Shown here one piece after another: positions 54,086-63,070 of a DNA stretch of 64,000 nt (position 1 is the stretch's first letter; every line of letters starts with the position of its first letter). This stretch comes from Emticicia sp051209875. Lineage in GTDB: Bacteria; Bacteroidota; Bacteroidia; Cytophagales; Spirosomataceae. The notes under the pieces were generated by a model. It saw only the letters and a list, made by a program, of their open reading frames with translations, ran no database searches and had not been told where the DNA came from. The translations under genes and the position numbers were made by a program. Location: assembly GCF_051209875.1 (NCBI RefSeq), contig NZ_JBNTQY010000001.1, positions 2,914,001 through 2,978,000 on the forward strand. Direction: 5' to 3'.

Positions 54086-55072
54086 TCACCACAATTGATG
54101 TACTGATTTTTTAATGTATGTCTTATAAATAGAATCAATCTTAACAAGTTGATCTTCGCTCAAATCAGGAAAACTGAGTGATTCTAAATTTGCGGTTACT
54201 TGTTCGGGACGAGATGCTCCAGGAATAATTGTACTTACGGCCTCATGTTGTAAAATCCAACGTAAAGCGATTGGTGCTAAATTATCATTTTGAGGAAAAA
54301 GTTTTTTTAACTCCTCTACCGCAGATAATCCTGTTTCATAATCAATGCCTGAGAAAGTTTCACCTTTATCAAACATTTCTCCATTTCGATTAAAATTTCT
54401 GTGGTCACCTGCAGTGAATGTCGATTGCTTTGAAAATTTCCCTGTTAATAATCCACTTGCCAAAGGCACACGAACAATAATTCCTACATTTTTCTTCTGA
54501 GCTTGCTCGAAAAATAACTCGGCAGGACGCTGGCGAAACATATTAAAGATAATTTGAACACTTGTTACATTATTATATTCAATACCTTTGAGTGCTTCTT
54601 CAACTTTTTCAACACTAATACCCAAATTCAAAACCTTGCCTTCTTCTTTCAATCTATCAAACAATTCAAAAATCTCGGGCCGATAATAAACTTCTGTTGG
54701 CGGACAATGCAACTGAATTAAATCTAATGTCTCAAGCCCCATATTTTTAAGACTATTTTCTACAAACTTCCTTAAAACGGATGGTTGATAGGCTTCATTT
54801 ACGTGAGGATTGAGTTGACGACCGCATTTGGTTGCAACAAATATTCTTTCTGAGCGAGATTTAACAAATCTACCAACTGCTTTTTCACTTTCGCCATCAC
54901 CGTAAACATCAGCCGTATCAATAAAATTAATGCCTGAATCTACGGCAGCATTTAATATTTTTTCAGCTGTTAAATGACTGAAATCATCGCCCCATTTGCC
55001 GCCTACTTGCCAAGTTCCAAGACTGATTTCAGAAATTTCAAAGCCTGTTTTTCCTAATTTTCTATAATTCAT
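54086..55072 (-). CDS. Aldo/keto reductase
   Basis: A 328-residue cytoplasmic NAD(P)H-dependent oxidoreductase. The AKR tetrad is visible: DTADVYGDGESE (Asp and Tyr), VATKCG (Lys) and LIQLHCPP (His). NADPH-binding sequences near the end include STIIPGASRPEQVTANL. Substrates in this subfamily are sugar aldehydes and ketones. It follows a second, diverged AKR with a 109-bp gap that contains an inverted repeat. Confidence 0.87.
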   Translation of the reverse strand: MNYRKLGKTGFEISEISLGTWQVGGKWGDDFSHLTAEKILNAAVDSGINFIDTADVYGDGESEKAVGRFVKSRSERIFVATKCGRQLNPHVNEAYQPSVLRKFVENSLKNMGLETLDLIQLHCPPTEVYYRPEIFELFDRLKEEGKVLNLGISVEKVEEALKGIEYNNVTSVQIIFNMFRQRPAELFFEQAQKKNVGIIVRVPLASGLLTGKFSKQSTFTAGDHRNFNRNGEMFDKGETFSGIDYETGLSAVEELKKLFPQNDNLAPIALRWILQHEAVSTIIPGASRPEQVTANLESLSFPDLSEDQLVKIDSIYKTYIKKSVHQLW

Positions 55073-55098
55073 ATTTTTAAGGTATCAGGGCTTAGATT

Positions 55099-55171
55099 TT
55101 AGGAATTAGGTTGATTGAATTATAAATTTTGTTTGTTTTAGAATTTATTTCCTTTTTGGCCTAATTCCTAA
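55099..55171. repeat. Intergenic inverted repeat between the aldo/keto reductase genes
   Basis: A 12-bp perfect inverted repeat (TTAGGAATTAGG at 55099-55110, CCTAATTCCTAA at 55160-55171) with internal TTAGGA-type near-repeats. It is one of several word-like intergenic inverted repeats in the window. Confidence 0.65.
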
Positions 55172-55181
55172 CTCCTAAACT

Positions 55182-56186
55182 CTATTTCAAAATCTCTTCA
55201 ATTTTTGTTAATTCTTCTGGCGAAAAATCTTTGTTATTCAAACACTCCAATGAATCAAGCAATTGAGAAGTTCGACTTGCTCCAATCAATACTGACGTTA
55301 CTCGTTGGTCTTTGAGCAACCAAGCCAAAGCCATTTGTGCCAAAGTTTGTCCACGTTCAACTGCTAAATCATTTAAACTTTGAATTTTTGCAATCACTTC
55401 TGGCGTAATTGCACTTTCTTGCAAAAATCCATGTGCAAGAGCTGCACGAGATCCTTCAGGAATTCCCTTCAAGTATTTATTTGTCAAAAGTCCTTGTGCC
55501 AAAGGCGAAAATGGAATACACCCAATACCTTCATTTCCCAATACATCAAGCAGGCTGCCAACAGGGGTATTTCCTTCAACCCATCGTTCAAACATTGAAT
55601 ATTTTGGCTGATGAATTAAACATGGCGTTCCTAGATCTTTCAAGATTTTAGTAGCTTTTACTGTGTCTTCGGCTGAATAATTGGAGATTCCCACATAAAG
55701 AGCTTTTCCTTGACGAACAATGCTATCTAAAGCACCCATCGTTTCTTCTAAAGGTGTTTCTGGGTCAGGTCTATGCGAATAGAAAATATCAACGTAATCA
55801 AGTCCAATACGTTTGAGACTTTGATCGCAACTTGCTATTACATATTTTCTTGAACCCCATTCACCATAAGGGCCAGGCCACATCAAATAACCAGCTTTAG
55901 AAGAAATAATTAGTTCATCTCGATATTGTGCAAAGTCTTTCTTAAAAATAACACCAAAATTTTCTTCGGCCGAGCCTGGAGGCGGGCCATAATTATTGGC
56001 TAAGTCGAAATGGGTAATACCTTTGTCAAATGCAGTCCGTAGAATATCTCGGTAATTTTCAAAAACATCAACTCCTCCAAAGTTGTGCCATAATCCGAGA
56101 GAAATGGCTGGCAATTTTAATCCACTTTTGCCACATCGGCGGTATTCCATACTATCATAACGAGCAGGATTTGCAAGATAGGTCAT
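55182..56186 (-). CDS. Aldo/keto reductase, YghZ (glyceraldehyde-3-phosphate reductase)-like
   Basis: A 334-residue AKR of the YghZ/KCNAB-like type. DLANNYGPPPGSAEENFG gives the Asp/Tyr of the tetrad with the extended PPPGSAE loop specific to this subgroup; ISSKAGYLMWPGPYGEWGSRK carries the Lys region and DIFYSHRPDP the His. The C terminus has SVLIGASRTSQLLDSL. Likely reactions are reduction of methylglyoxal, glyceraldehyde phosphates or keto-sugars. It lies directly downstream of the LacI-type regulator in the same direction (154-bp gap). Confidence 0.87.
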   Translation of the reverse strand: MTYLANPARYDSMEYRRCGKSGLKLPAISLGLWHNFGGVDVFENYRDILRTAFDKGITHFDLANNYGPPPGSAEENFGVIFKKDFAQYRDELIISSKAGYLMWPGPYGEWGSRKYVIASCDQSLKRIGLDYVDIFYSHRPDPETPLEETMGALDSIVRQGKALYVGISNYSAEDTVKATKILKDLGTPCLIHQPKYSMFERWVEGNTPVGSLLDVLGNEGIGCIPFSPLAQGLLTNKYLKGIPEGSRAALAHGFLQESAITPEVIAKIQSLNDLAVERGQTLAQMALAWLLKDQRVTSVLIGASRTSQLLDSLECLNNKDFSPEELTKIEEILK

Positions 56187-56340
56187 TAGGTTTTATTTTA
56201 AGGTTGTTTACTAAAAAATACGCTTGAATTAATTGTTGTGAACTAAGGCACAAGTTAAATCAAATAAATTTAGGAATAATGAAAATATTGGAATTGAATA
56301 CAAATTTGCTAAAAAAGTATTAGAGATAGTTAACAAAATT

Positions 56341-57495
56341 TTATTGATTTTTTAAAGATGATTGCCGCACAATCAATTGACCAGTAATCGTTTTTGTAAA
56401 TGGCTGAAACGTATCTCGATTAATTATATTATCAATCAAAATTGTTGCTGCTTCTTGTCCAATCATGTATGGAAATTGATTAAAAACTGTCAAAGATGGC
56501 TCAATCAGCGAAGCCAATAAATCATCTCCAAAAGCAACTAAAGCAATTTCATTTGGAATTTTTATACCTTTTTGTTTTAAAGCTACCGTCATTTCAATTG
56601 CATTTCCATAATGAACACTAAATATACCATCTGGTTTTTGAGGTAAATCTAACCAACCTGTCAGTGCTGTAAGCGAATCCTCTTCTTTAAAACTACTATG
56701 AAAAATCAATTCTTTATCAATTGGAATGTCATATTTTTCTAATGCTGCTTTATAACCATTTAATCTTTTTTGACTAATCAATAAATCTTCTGGACCAGCA
56801 CATGCAGCAATTCTTCTACACCCTTGTTGAATCAAATGTTCAACTAAGGCAAAACTTCCTGCAAAATCTTCTTGAATCACTTTAGCTGTATCCACTTCAT
56901 CACAAACCCTATCAAAATGTACAATTGGCATACCTTTTTTGAGTTGTAATTTTATGTGTTCAAAACTATTGGTTTCTTTTGAATGACTTATTAATAATCC
57001 ATCGACTCTACTGGCAACCAATGCTTGTACATTTAATGTTTCAGTATGATGTGATTCATTTGATTGACAAATCATTACTCGATAACCTGCCTCAGAAACC
57101 ACCTTTTGGATTCCTGCTACAACTCCAGCAAAAAATGGTCTTTGTATATCTGGAATTACAACCCCGATCGTATGTGTCTCGCCTTTATGCAAACTTTGAG
57201 CAAGAAAATTTGGGCGATAATCCATTTCGTTGGCTACCCTAAGAATTTCTGTACGTGTAAATTCATTAATTTCTGAACTGTTATTCAATGCACGAGAAAC
57301 AGTAGATGGAGAAACACCCAAGGTTTTGGCAATATCAACAATCGTTGTTTGATGTTGCTTTTTGCTAACTTGTTCATTGGCTGCATTGACAGAAAAATGC
57401 AATTCACACGATTTACAGAATAGCCTTTGTTTGCCCCGAACAAAGCCCGAGCGAACAATATTATCAACTTTACCACATTTGACACAAGCAACCAT
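56341..57495 (-). CDS. LacI-family regulator with N-terminal zinc ribbon
   Basis: A 384-residue transcription factor. Residues 4-34 form a four-Cys zinc ribbon, C4-x2-C7 and C27-x2-C30, with GKQRLFCKSCELHF, a pattern like the N terminus of IS1 InsA transposase proteins. A normal LacI helix-turn-helix follows at about 50-95 (TTIVDIAKTLGVSPSTVSRA, with the hinge YRPNFLAQSL). The periplasmic-binding-like effector domain covers about 108-380 (TIGVVIPDIQRPFFAGVV). Ordinary LacI proteins are about 330-345 residues; the extra 45 are the ribbon. It faces a complex palindromic operator and divergent sugar-oxidoreductase genes, so it probably controls both directions. The effector is unknown. Confidence 0.92.
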   Translation of the reverse strand: MVACVKCGKVDNIVRSGFVRGKQRLFCKSCELHFSVNAANEQVSKKQHQTTIVDIAKTLGVSPSTVSRALNNSSEINEFTRTEILRVANEMDYRPNFLAQSLHKGETHTIGVVIPDIQRPFFAGVVAGIQKVVSEAGYRVMICQSNESHHTETLNVQALVASRVDGLLISHSKETNSFEHIKLQLKKGMPIVHFDRVCDEVDTAKVIQEDFAGSFALVEHLIQQGCRRIAACAGPEDLLISQKRLNGYKAALEKYDIPIDKELIFHSSFKEEDSLTALTGWLDLPQKPDGIFSVHYGNAIEMTVALKQKGIKIPNEIALVAFGDDLLASLIEPSLTVFNQFPYMIGQEAATILIDNIINRDTFQPFTKTITGQLIVRQSSLKNQ

Positions 57496-57616
57496 AAAAT
57501 TTGTATTATTCTAATAATAAACGTTAAATCAATAAAACATATAGAACTTTCATACAAATATTCATTATTTATACAATTTCCATAAAAAACATTATTATTA
57601 CAAGTTAATCTAGTAA

Positions 57617-57666
57617 AATTTAATCTATCGGAAACGTTTCCGAAAACGCATCCGATAGATTAAATT
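57617..57666. promoter_or_regulatory. 50-bp palindrome enclosing two tandem LacI-type operators
   Basis: Outer arms of 16 bp (AATTTAATCTATCGGA at 57617-57632, and its exact complement at 57651-57666) flank 18 bp. Inside, CGGAAACGTTTCCG (57629-57642) is a perfect 14-bp palindrome of LacI/CcpA type with a central CG. A second related site, CGAAAACGCATCCG (57641-57654), matches it at 11 of 14 positions. It lies 121 bp from the regulator start and about 470 bp from the oxidoreductase start. Confidence 0.85.
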
Positions 57667-58138
57667 CATTTTTTTTGAAATTTAGTTGATAATTGCATTT
57701 AAATATTCATCTAATATGTACTATATTCAAATAAGTATTAAAAAAACAATCAAAAACATTCGGCAATAAAATGTAAAAACCAAAAAATATTGCTTCGACA
57801 ATTGTACTTTTTTAATATTACACTTACGTCTCCACAGCTACAAACTTTTACAAAACCTATAATTTATTTGAGTCGCTTACTACTACTATTAAACTATGAT
57901 GTTACAAAAGGTCAGTTGTGCTAAAACATGACTGGCCTTATTCATTAAACTCGATAGATTTACTTTTATAAAAGTTATCAAAACTCAATGCTAAAATTTA
58001 AACCACCTATTAAATCATCACTATAGTTTAATAATAAAATAATCGCTTTTTTTGATATATTTTTAACCAAAATAGAAAAATACTTTTAAAAAGTAGAAAT
58101 ATTTTTAGAACTTAGATGATAAAATAAGCTAATATAAA
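57667..58138 (+). other. Long non-coding leader before the oxidoreductase operon
   Basis: This is most of the 643-bp divergent gap (57496-58138), in which I see no gene on either strand. It is very AT-rich. It holds a strong hairpin at 57908-57939 and, at 57951-57962, TCGATAGATTTA, which shares CGATAGATT with the arm of the operator palindrome. The remainder shows nothing I can name. Confidence 0.5.
57908..57939 (+). terminator. Hairpin in the long leader, terminator- or attenuator-like
   Basis: A 13-bp stem including G-U pairs (AAGGTCAGTTGTG / CATGACTGGCCTT) with loop CTAAAA, preceded by AAA and followed by ATTCATT. No gene ends before it on the plus strand, so it may terminate a short RNA or attenuate the operon. 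Confidence 0.45.
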
Positions 58139-59494
58139 ATGACAAGAAAATATTTTACAATGCTATTGATGTCAATGAACTCAATAGTTTATGCACAAAA
58201 CAAACCAGTGAAATTTATTACTCTTGACCCTGGTCATTTCCATGCCGCTTTAGTACAAAATAAAACGTATGCTAATGTTGAATCAGTGGTAAATGTTTAC
58301 GCTCCAGCAGGGCAAGATTTACAAGACCATCTCAAACGAATTGAGAGTTATAATACAAGAGCAAAAAATCCAACTCAATGGCAGGAGCAAGTTTATCAAG
58401 GCAATGATTTCTTTGAAAAAATGATTGCCGAAAATAAGGGTGAAACTGCAAAAAATAGCGTATTGATTTTAGCAGGAAATAATCAAAAGAAAACAGAATA
58501 TATTCTAAAGGCAGCCGAATCGGGTATGCACATTTTGGGAGATAAACCCATGTGTATTGATGCAAAAGGTTATGCTTTATTGAAAAAAGCTTTTGAAGCG
58601 GCTAAGAAAAATAATGTTTTACTCTATGATATTATGACAGAACGCTCAGAAATTACCACCGTTTTGCAAAAAGAATTATCACAAACACCTGCCATTTTTG
58701 GTAAATTAGAAAAGGGAACAACGGCGAATCCAGCAATATTTACTGAAAGTGTACATTATTTCTATAAATATGTGTCGGGGAGTCCGCTTAAACGTCCTAC
58801 TTGGTTTATGGATGTTTCTCAACAAGGCGAAGGAATTGCCGATGTAATGGTTCATTTAGTTGACTTAGCTCAATGGATTACTTTCCCGAATGTTACATTG
58901 GCAAACAAAGATGTTATAATAAACTCGGCTAAACGCTGGCCAACCACCATGACTCTCAGTCAATTTTCTACCATAACGGGTGAAAAAAAATTCCCTGCCT
59001 TTTTATCAAAAGATTTAAAAAATGATACTACGATTAATGTATTTGCCAATGGAGAAATCAACTATAGCATGAAAGGCGTTCATACAAAATTACGTGCCTT
59101 GTGGAATTATAGCACTCCTGAAGGTGGTGATACACATTATTCAGTTATCAGAGGCTCGAAAGCAAATATCGAAATCAGACAAGGAAAGGAAGAAAAATTT
59201 GTACCTCAACTTTATATAAAACCAGTAAATCTATCAGAAAGTGAGTTAAATCAATCTTTTGATGGCCTTAAAGCAAAATACCCAGGTATTAGCTTAATAA
59301 AACATGGGAGCGAATGGTTGGTTGAAATTCCAGCATTGTACCGTACTGGTCATGAAGCACATTTTGGTGAAGTAATGGAGCGTTTCTTGAATTATCAAGC
59401 TAAAAATCAGTTACCAGAGTGGGAAGTTCCCAATATGCTTGTAAAATATTATATCACCACCAAAGCCTTAGAAATGGCGAAATCAAAGCATTAA
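58139..59494 (+). CDS. Secreted Gfo/Idh/MocA-type oxidoreductase with putative-oxidoreductase C-terminal domain
   Basis: A 451-residue protein with a Sec-type signal (MTRKYFTMLLMSMNSIVYAQ). The first strand reads KFITLDPGHFHAALVQ, where a normal Rossmann GxGxxG would be. GMHILGDKPMCIDAKGYALL corresponds to the EKP motif of the family. The C-terminal part has HLVDLAQWITFP and ALWNYSTPEGGDTHYSVIRG, as in the Bacteroidota group with a putative-oxidoreductase C-terminal domain. It is first in a plus-strand operon. An exported sugar or keto-sugar oxidoreductase is inferred; NAD(P) binding is uncertain. Confidence 0.8.
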   Translation: MTRKYFTMLLMSMNSIVYAQNKPVKFITLDPGHFHAALVQNKTYANVESVVNVYAPAGQDLQDHLKRIESYNTRAKNPTQWQEQVYQGNDFFEKMIAENKGETAKNSVLILAGNNQKKTEYILKAAESGMHILGDKPMCIDAKGYALLKKAFEAAKKNNVLLYDIMTERSEITTVLQKELSQTPAIFGKLEKGTTANPAIFTESVHYFYKYVSGSPLKRPTWFMDVSQQGEGIADVMVHLVDLAQWITFPNVTLANKDVIINSAKRWPTTMTLSQFSTITGEKKFPAFLSKDLKNDTTINVFANGEINYSMKGVHTKLRALWNYSTPEGGDTHYSVIRGSKANIEIRQGKEEKFVPQLYIKPVNLSESELNQSFDGLKAKYPGISLIKHGSEWLVEIPALYRTGHEAHFGEVMERFLNYQAKNQLPEWEVPNMLVKYYITTKALEMAKSKH

Positions 59495-59496
59495 TT

Positions 59497-60390
59497 ATGA
59501 AAATTAAATTAGTCTTTATCTTAGTTTTAGGTATTTTTAGTCTCAAATCTTTTGGACAAACTAAAATTATCGCCCAAAAATTTCACTCAAAAATTGATAT
59601 TAGTATCAATAATAATCTTTTTACGAGTTATATTTTTTCTGAAGATGAAAAATATCCATTCTTTTTTCCTGTGAATGGGCCTTCTAATTCAAGCGTGACC
59701 TCCATGAGAAATGGAAATTATCCGCATCATAGTTCATTGTTTTTTGGTTGTGACAAGGTAAATGGAGGAAATTATTGGCAAGAAGGACTAGAAAGAGGAC
59801 AAATTATTTCATTAAGAGCGGATATTATTGAATCTGGGGCTGATAAAGTTGTGATTGAAGATGAATGTATTTGGCGAAGACCAAATGCCAATGCTCCAAT
59901 TAAAGATTTTCGTAAAATTACCATTACTGCACCGTCGAAAGAACTTTTTCAAATTGATTTTGACATTTCGATGGAAATGTTGATGGATGTCCAAATTGAA
60001 AAAACCAATCACTCACTTTTTAGTGGTAGAATGGATGCTGACCTTGCTGTCATTAACGGGGGAACAATGATTAATGCCAACGGAGATAAAGGCGAAAAAG
60101 AAACTTTTGGAAAAAAATCTTCTTGGATAGACTTTTATGGCAAAAGAGGTGACAAAATTGAAGGAATGGCTATTTTTCAGCACCCATCCAACGAGTGGTA
60201 TCCATCGCCGTGGTTCACTCGTGACTATGGTTTCTTTTCACCTACCCCAATGTATTGGCCTCAAAATGACAAAGAAACAAGTTTAAAAAAAGGGCAAACA
60301 ATCAAATTAAAATACCGAGTACTTGTACATTCGGGCGATGTTGTTTCAGCTAAAATTGCTGAACAATTTGAAAAGTATAAATCAGAATAA
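59497..60390 (+). CDS. Secreted DUF6807 (PmoA-like) protein
   Basis: A 297-residue exported protein with signal MKIKLVFILVLGIFSLKSFGQ. DUF6807 features are FPFFFPVNGPSNSSVTSMRN-like strands followed by YPHHSSLFFGCDKVNGGNYW, DVQIEKTNHSLFSGRMDADL and HPSNEWYPSPWFTRDYGFFSPTP. Function is unknown, although the family is usually found beside Gfo/Idh/MocA genes. Its ATG is 2 bp after the preceding stop, so translation is coupled; longer in-frame starts lie inside the upstream gene. Confidence 0.78.
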   Translation: MKIKLVFILVLGIFSLKSFGQTKIIAQKFHSKIDISINNNLFTSYIFSEDEKYPFFFPVNGPSNSSVTSMRNGNYPHHSSLFFGCDKVNGGNYWQEGLERGQIISLRADIIESGADKVVIEDECIWRRPNANAPIKDFRKITITAPSKELFQIDFDISMEMLMDVQIEKTNHSLFSGRMDADLAVINGGTMINANGDKGEKETFGKKSSWIDFYGKRGDKIEGMAIFQHPSNEWYPSPWFTRDYGFFSPTPMYWPQNDKETSLKKGQTIKLKYRVLVHSGDVVSAKIAEQFEKYKSE

Positions 60391-60422
60391 AAAAGCATCA
60401 TTCAAACCTATCTAATATAAAA

Positions 60423-61802
60423 ATGGAACGTAGAAAATTTTTAGGGCAAACACTCACGGGCGTAGTGGCTGCTACAATTGGCATTCCAACAATTGTACCT
60501 TCATCAGTATTCGGTAAAAATGCACCAAGTAATAAAATTAATATTGGACAAATTGGTTGCGGTCGCATTGGTAGAGACCATGATATGGTTGGTACGATGC
60601 AACATGATGCAGCACGAATGATGGCTGTTTGCGATTTAGACAGCAATCGTTTGAAGGATGGAAAATTATTGGTTGAAAGTTATTACAAGAAAAAAACTGG
60701 GAAGGATAATTATGTAGATGTTAAAATGTATGATGATTATCGTGAAATGCTCCTCAATAAAGATATTGATGCGGTAATCATTAGTACACCTGATTTTTGG
60801 CATGCTCAACCCGCAATCGAGGCTGCACTGGCAGGCAAAGATATTTACTTACAAAAACCAACATCACTTACTATCGCTGAAGGGCGAATACTGAGTGATG
60901 TCATTAAAAAAACCGGAAAAATACTCCAAGTTGGCACACAACAACGTTCATCACCTCAATTCAGGATTGCAGCCGAATTGGTAAGAAATGGTCGAATTGG
61001 CAAGTTACATACTGTAAAAGTTGGACTTCCAGGCGATCCTTCTGGCCCATCTGCTCCTGCCATGCCTGTACCTAAAGGTTTTAACTATAATATGTGGTTA
61101 GGTTCAACACCTGAAGTTCCTTATACCGAAATTGGGGTTCATCCACAAGTTGGCTATGGCCGACCTGGCTGGTTGAGAGTCGAACAATTTGGAGCAGGAA
61201 TGATTACAGGCTGGGGACAGCACCATTTTGATTCGGCAGCTTGGGGAATGGATACCGAATATACTGGTCCAACTTCAGTTCAAGCAGTTGCAGAATTTCC
61301 AAAATCAGGCTTGTGGAATGTTCATGGGGATTTTATGGTAAAAGCAGATTATGCCAATGGCGTAACCATGTACACCAGCGGAGGCTTTCCGAATGGAATT
61401 CGCTATGAAGGAACAGAAGGCTGGATTTTTGTATCAAGAGGTGACTATGTTGCTTCAGCAAGTGACCCAGTTTCAAAGGCCAAGAGTAGTAAAGCATTAG
61501 ATGCAAGTGACCCAAAAATCCTTGAATCAGTTATCGGTGAAAACGAAATTCATTTATACAAAAGTGATGAACAGCATGGCAATTGGTTAGATTGTATTCA
61601 AAGCAGAAAAGAACCCATTTCTCCAGTAGAAATTGGTCATCGAGCTTGTAGTGTTTGCTTAATTAGCCATATTGCCATGAAATTGCCTCGTAAACTAACT
61701 TGGAATCCAACTACTGAGCGTTTTGTGGGTGATGATGAGGCTAATGCCATGCTTTCTCGTCCTCAGAGAGCTCCTTATGGTACAAATTATATTAAAATGT
61801 AA
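60423..61802 (+). CDS. Tat-exported Gfo/Idh/MocA-family oxidoreductase
   Basis: A 459-residue protein with a twin-arginine signal (MERRKFLGQTLTGVVAATIG). The Rossmann motif is intact (INIGQIGCGRIGRDHD), and IYLQKPTSLTIAEGRIL is the EKP-like motif with Gln for Glu. The C-terminal half has WGQHHFDSAAWGMDTEYTGP and NWLDCIQSRKEPISPVEIGH, typical of the secreted Bacteroidota subgroup. Tat export implies that the enzyme folds around its NAD(P) before leaving the cytoplasm, as in glucose-fructose oxidoreductase. It lies 32 bp after the DUF6807 gene. Confidence 0.88.
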   Translation: MERRKFLGQTLTGVVAATIGIPTIVPSSVFGKNAPSNKINIGQIGCGRIGRDHDMVGTMQHDAARMMAVCDLDSNRLKDGKLLVESYYKKKTGKDNYVDVKMYDDYREMLLNKDIDAVIISTPDFWHAQPAIEAALAGKDIYLQKPTSLTIAEGRILSDVIKKTGKILQVGTQQRSSPQFRIAAELVRNGRIGKLHTVKVGLPGDPSGPSAPAMPVPKGFNYNMWLGSTPEVPYTEIGVHPQVGYGRPGWLRVEQFGAGMITGWGQHHFDSAAWGMDTEYTGPTSVQAVAEFPKSGLWNVHGDFMVKADYANGVTMYTSGGFPNGIRYEGTEGWIFVSRGDYVASASDPVSKAKSSKALDASDPKILESVIGENEIHLYKSDEQHGNWLDCIQSRKEPISPVEIGHRACSVCLISHIAMKLPRKLTWNPTTERFVGDDEANAMLSRPQRAPYGTNYIKM

Positions 61803-61813
61803 AACTTAGATTC

Positions 61814-61892
61814 AAGATATGAGATACAAGATTGGAGAAAAGTAAAAAAACTTACACTATCTCGTGATCTTATATCTCGAATCTCATATCTT
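61814..61892. repeat. Intergenic inverted repeat between oxidoreductase genes
   Basis: A perfect 12-bp inverted repeat (AAGATATGAGAT at 61814-61825, ATCTCATATCTT at 61881-61892), with further near-copies of GAGATA and AAGAT words around it, fills the 99-bp gap between two operon genes. Confidence 0.65.
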
Positions 61893-61901
61893 TCCTTAAA
61901 A

Positions 61902-63062
61902 ATGGATAATAATAATAGAAGAAACTTCCTCAAAAAAACAAGCTCTGCTGCTGCTGGCTTGATGGCAATACCAATGTTCCAAAACCTTGAATTTGGGCAT
62001 TTAAAAACTGAAAAAGTTATCGCTACAAAACAGCCAATCTATGAAAATCCACGTATTCGTTTTTCAGTGATAGGCATGAATCATGACCATATTAATAGCC
62101 AAGTCAGAGCAGTAAAAAAAGGGGGTGGAGAGCTAGTTTCTTATTTTGCCAAAGAGGCTGACTTAATCGCCAAGTTTGCTAAAAATTTTCCAGAGGCTAA
62201 ATTAGCAAAAGATGAGAATGAAATCTTAGAAGATAAATCTATTCAACTTGTTTTAAGTTCGGCAATTGCATCGGAAAGAGCTCCTTTGGGCATTCGAGTA
62301 ATGAAATCAGGTAAAGATTTTATGTCTGATAAACCAGGTATAACTACACTCGAACAGCTCGCCGAAGTTCGTAAAGTACAAAAAGCTACAGGTAGAATTT
62401 ATTCAATCATGTACAGCGAACGCTTTGAAAATAAGGCAACTGTAAAAGCTGGTGAATTAGTAAAGGCTGGTGCAATTGGCAATGTCATTCAAACAATTGG
62501 ACTTGGACCTCATCGCATGAACACTAAAACAAGACCAGAATGGTTCTTTGATAGAGATTTGTTTGGTGGTATTATTACTGATATTGCTTCACACCAATTT
62601 GACCAGTATCTTTATTTTACAGGATCAAAGCAAGCAACTGTGGTTGCGTCTCAAATTGGAAATGTACATCATCCAGAATTTCCTAAATTTGAGGATTTTG
62701 GTGACGCCATGCTTCGTGGTGATGGCGGAATGGGCTACATCCGTGTCGATTGGTTTACTCCTGATGGCTTAAAAACTTGGGGCGATGGTAGATTAACAAT
62801 ATTAGGTACAGAAGGCTTTATAGAAATTCGTAAAAATATTGATATTGGAGGCCGTGAAGGCGGAAGTCATTTATTTTTAACTGATAATAAAGAAACCAAA
62901 TATTTTGATTGTTCAGCTCAAAACTTGCCTTATGGGCCTCAATTAGTAGATGATATCCTAAATAGAACCGAAACTGCTATGACTCAAGAGCATTGTTTCT
63001 TAGCAACAGAACTTGCGTTGAAAGCACAAAAGAATGCACAAAGAATAACACTAAATAAATGA
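61902..63062 (+). CDS. Tat-exported Gfo/Idh/MocA-family oxidoreductase
   Basis: A 386-residue protein with a twin-arginine signal (NNRRNFLKKTSSAAAGLMAI). The nucleotide-motif region reads RFSVIGMNHDHINSQVRAV, lacking the normal GxGxxG pattern. FMSDKPGITTLEQLAEVRK replaces the EKP motif with DKP. GGIITDIASHQFDQYLYFTG contains the conserved D-x-x-x-H catalytic region. The third exported family member of the operon, it lies 99 bp after the second. A keto-sugar oxidoreductase or lyase-like role is inferred. Confidence 0.85.
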   Translation: MDNNNRRNFLKKTSSAAAGLMAIPMFQNLEFGHLKTEKVIATKQPIYENPRIRFSVIGMNHDHINSQVRAVKKGGGELVSYFAKEADLIAKFAKNFPEAKLAKDENEILEDKSIQLVLSSAIASERAPLGIRVMKSGKDFMSDKPGITTLEQLAEVRKVQKATGRIYSIMYSERFENKATVKAGELVKAGAIGNVIQTIGLGPHRMNTKTRPEWFFDRDLFGGIITDIASHQFDQYLYFTGSKQATVVASQIGNVHHPEFPKFEDFGDAMLRGDGGMGYIRVDWFTPDGLKTWGDGRLTILGTEGFIEIRKNIDIGGREGGSHLFLTDNKETKYFDCSAQNLPYGPQLVDDILNRTETAMTQEHCFLATELALKAQKNAQRITLNK

Positions 63063-63070
63063 CGATTTTT

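Noticed and set aside
57379..57495. IS1-type transposase remnant
   Set aside because: The four-cysteine ribbon is in frame with an intact LacI gene, and no insertion-sequence ends or other transposase parts are present, so it is treated as a fused domain.
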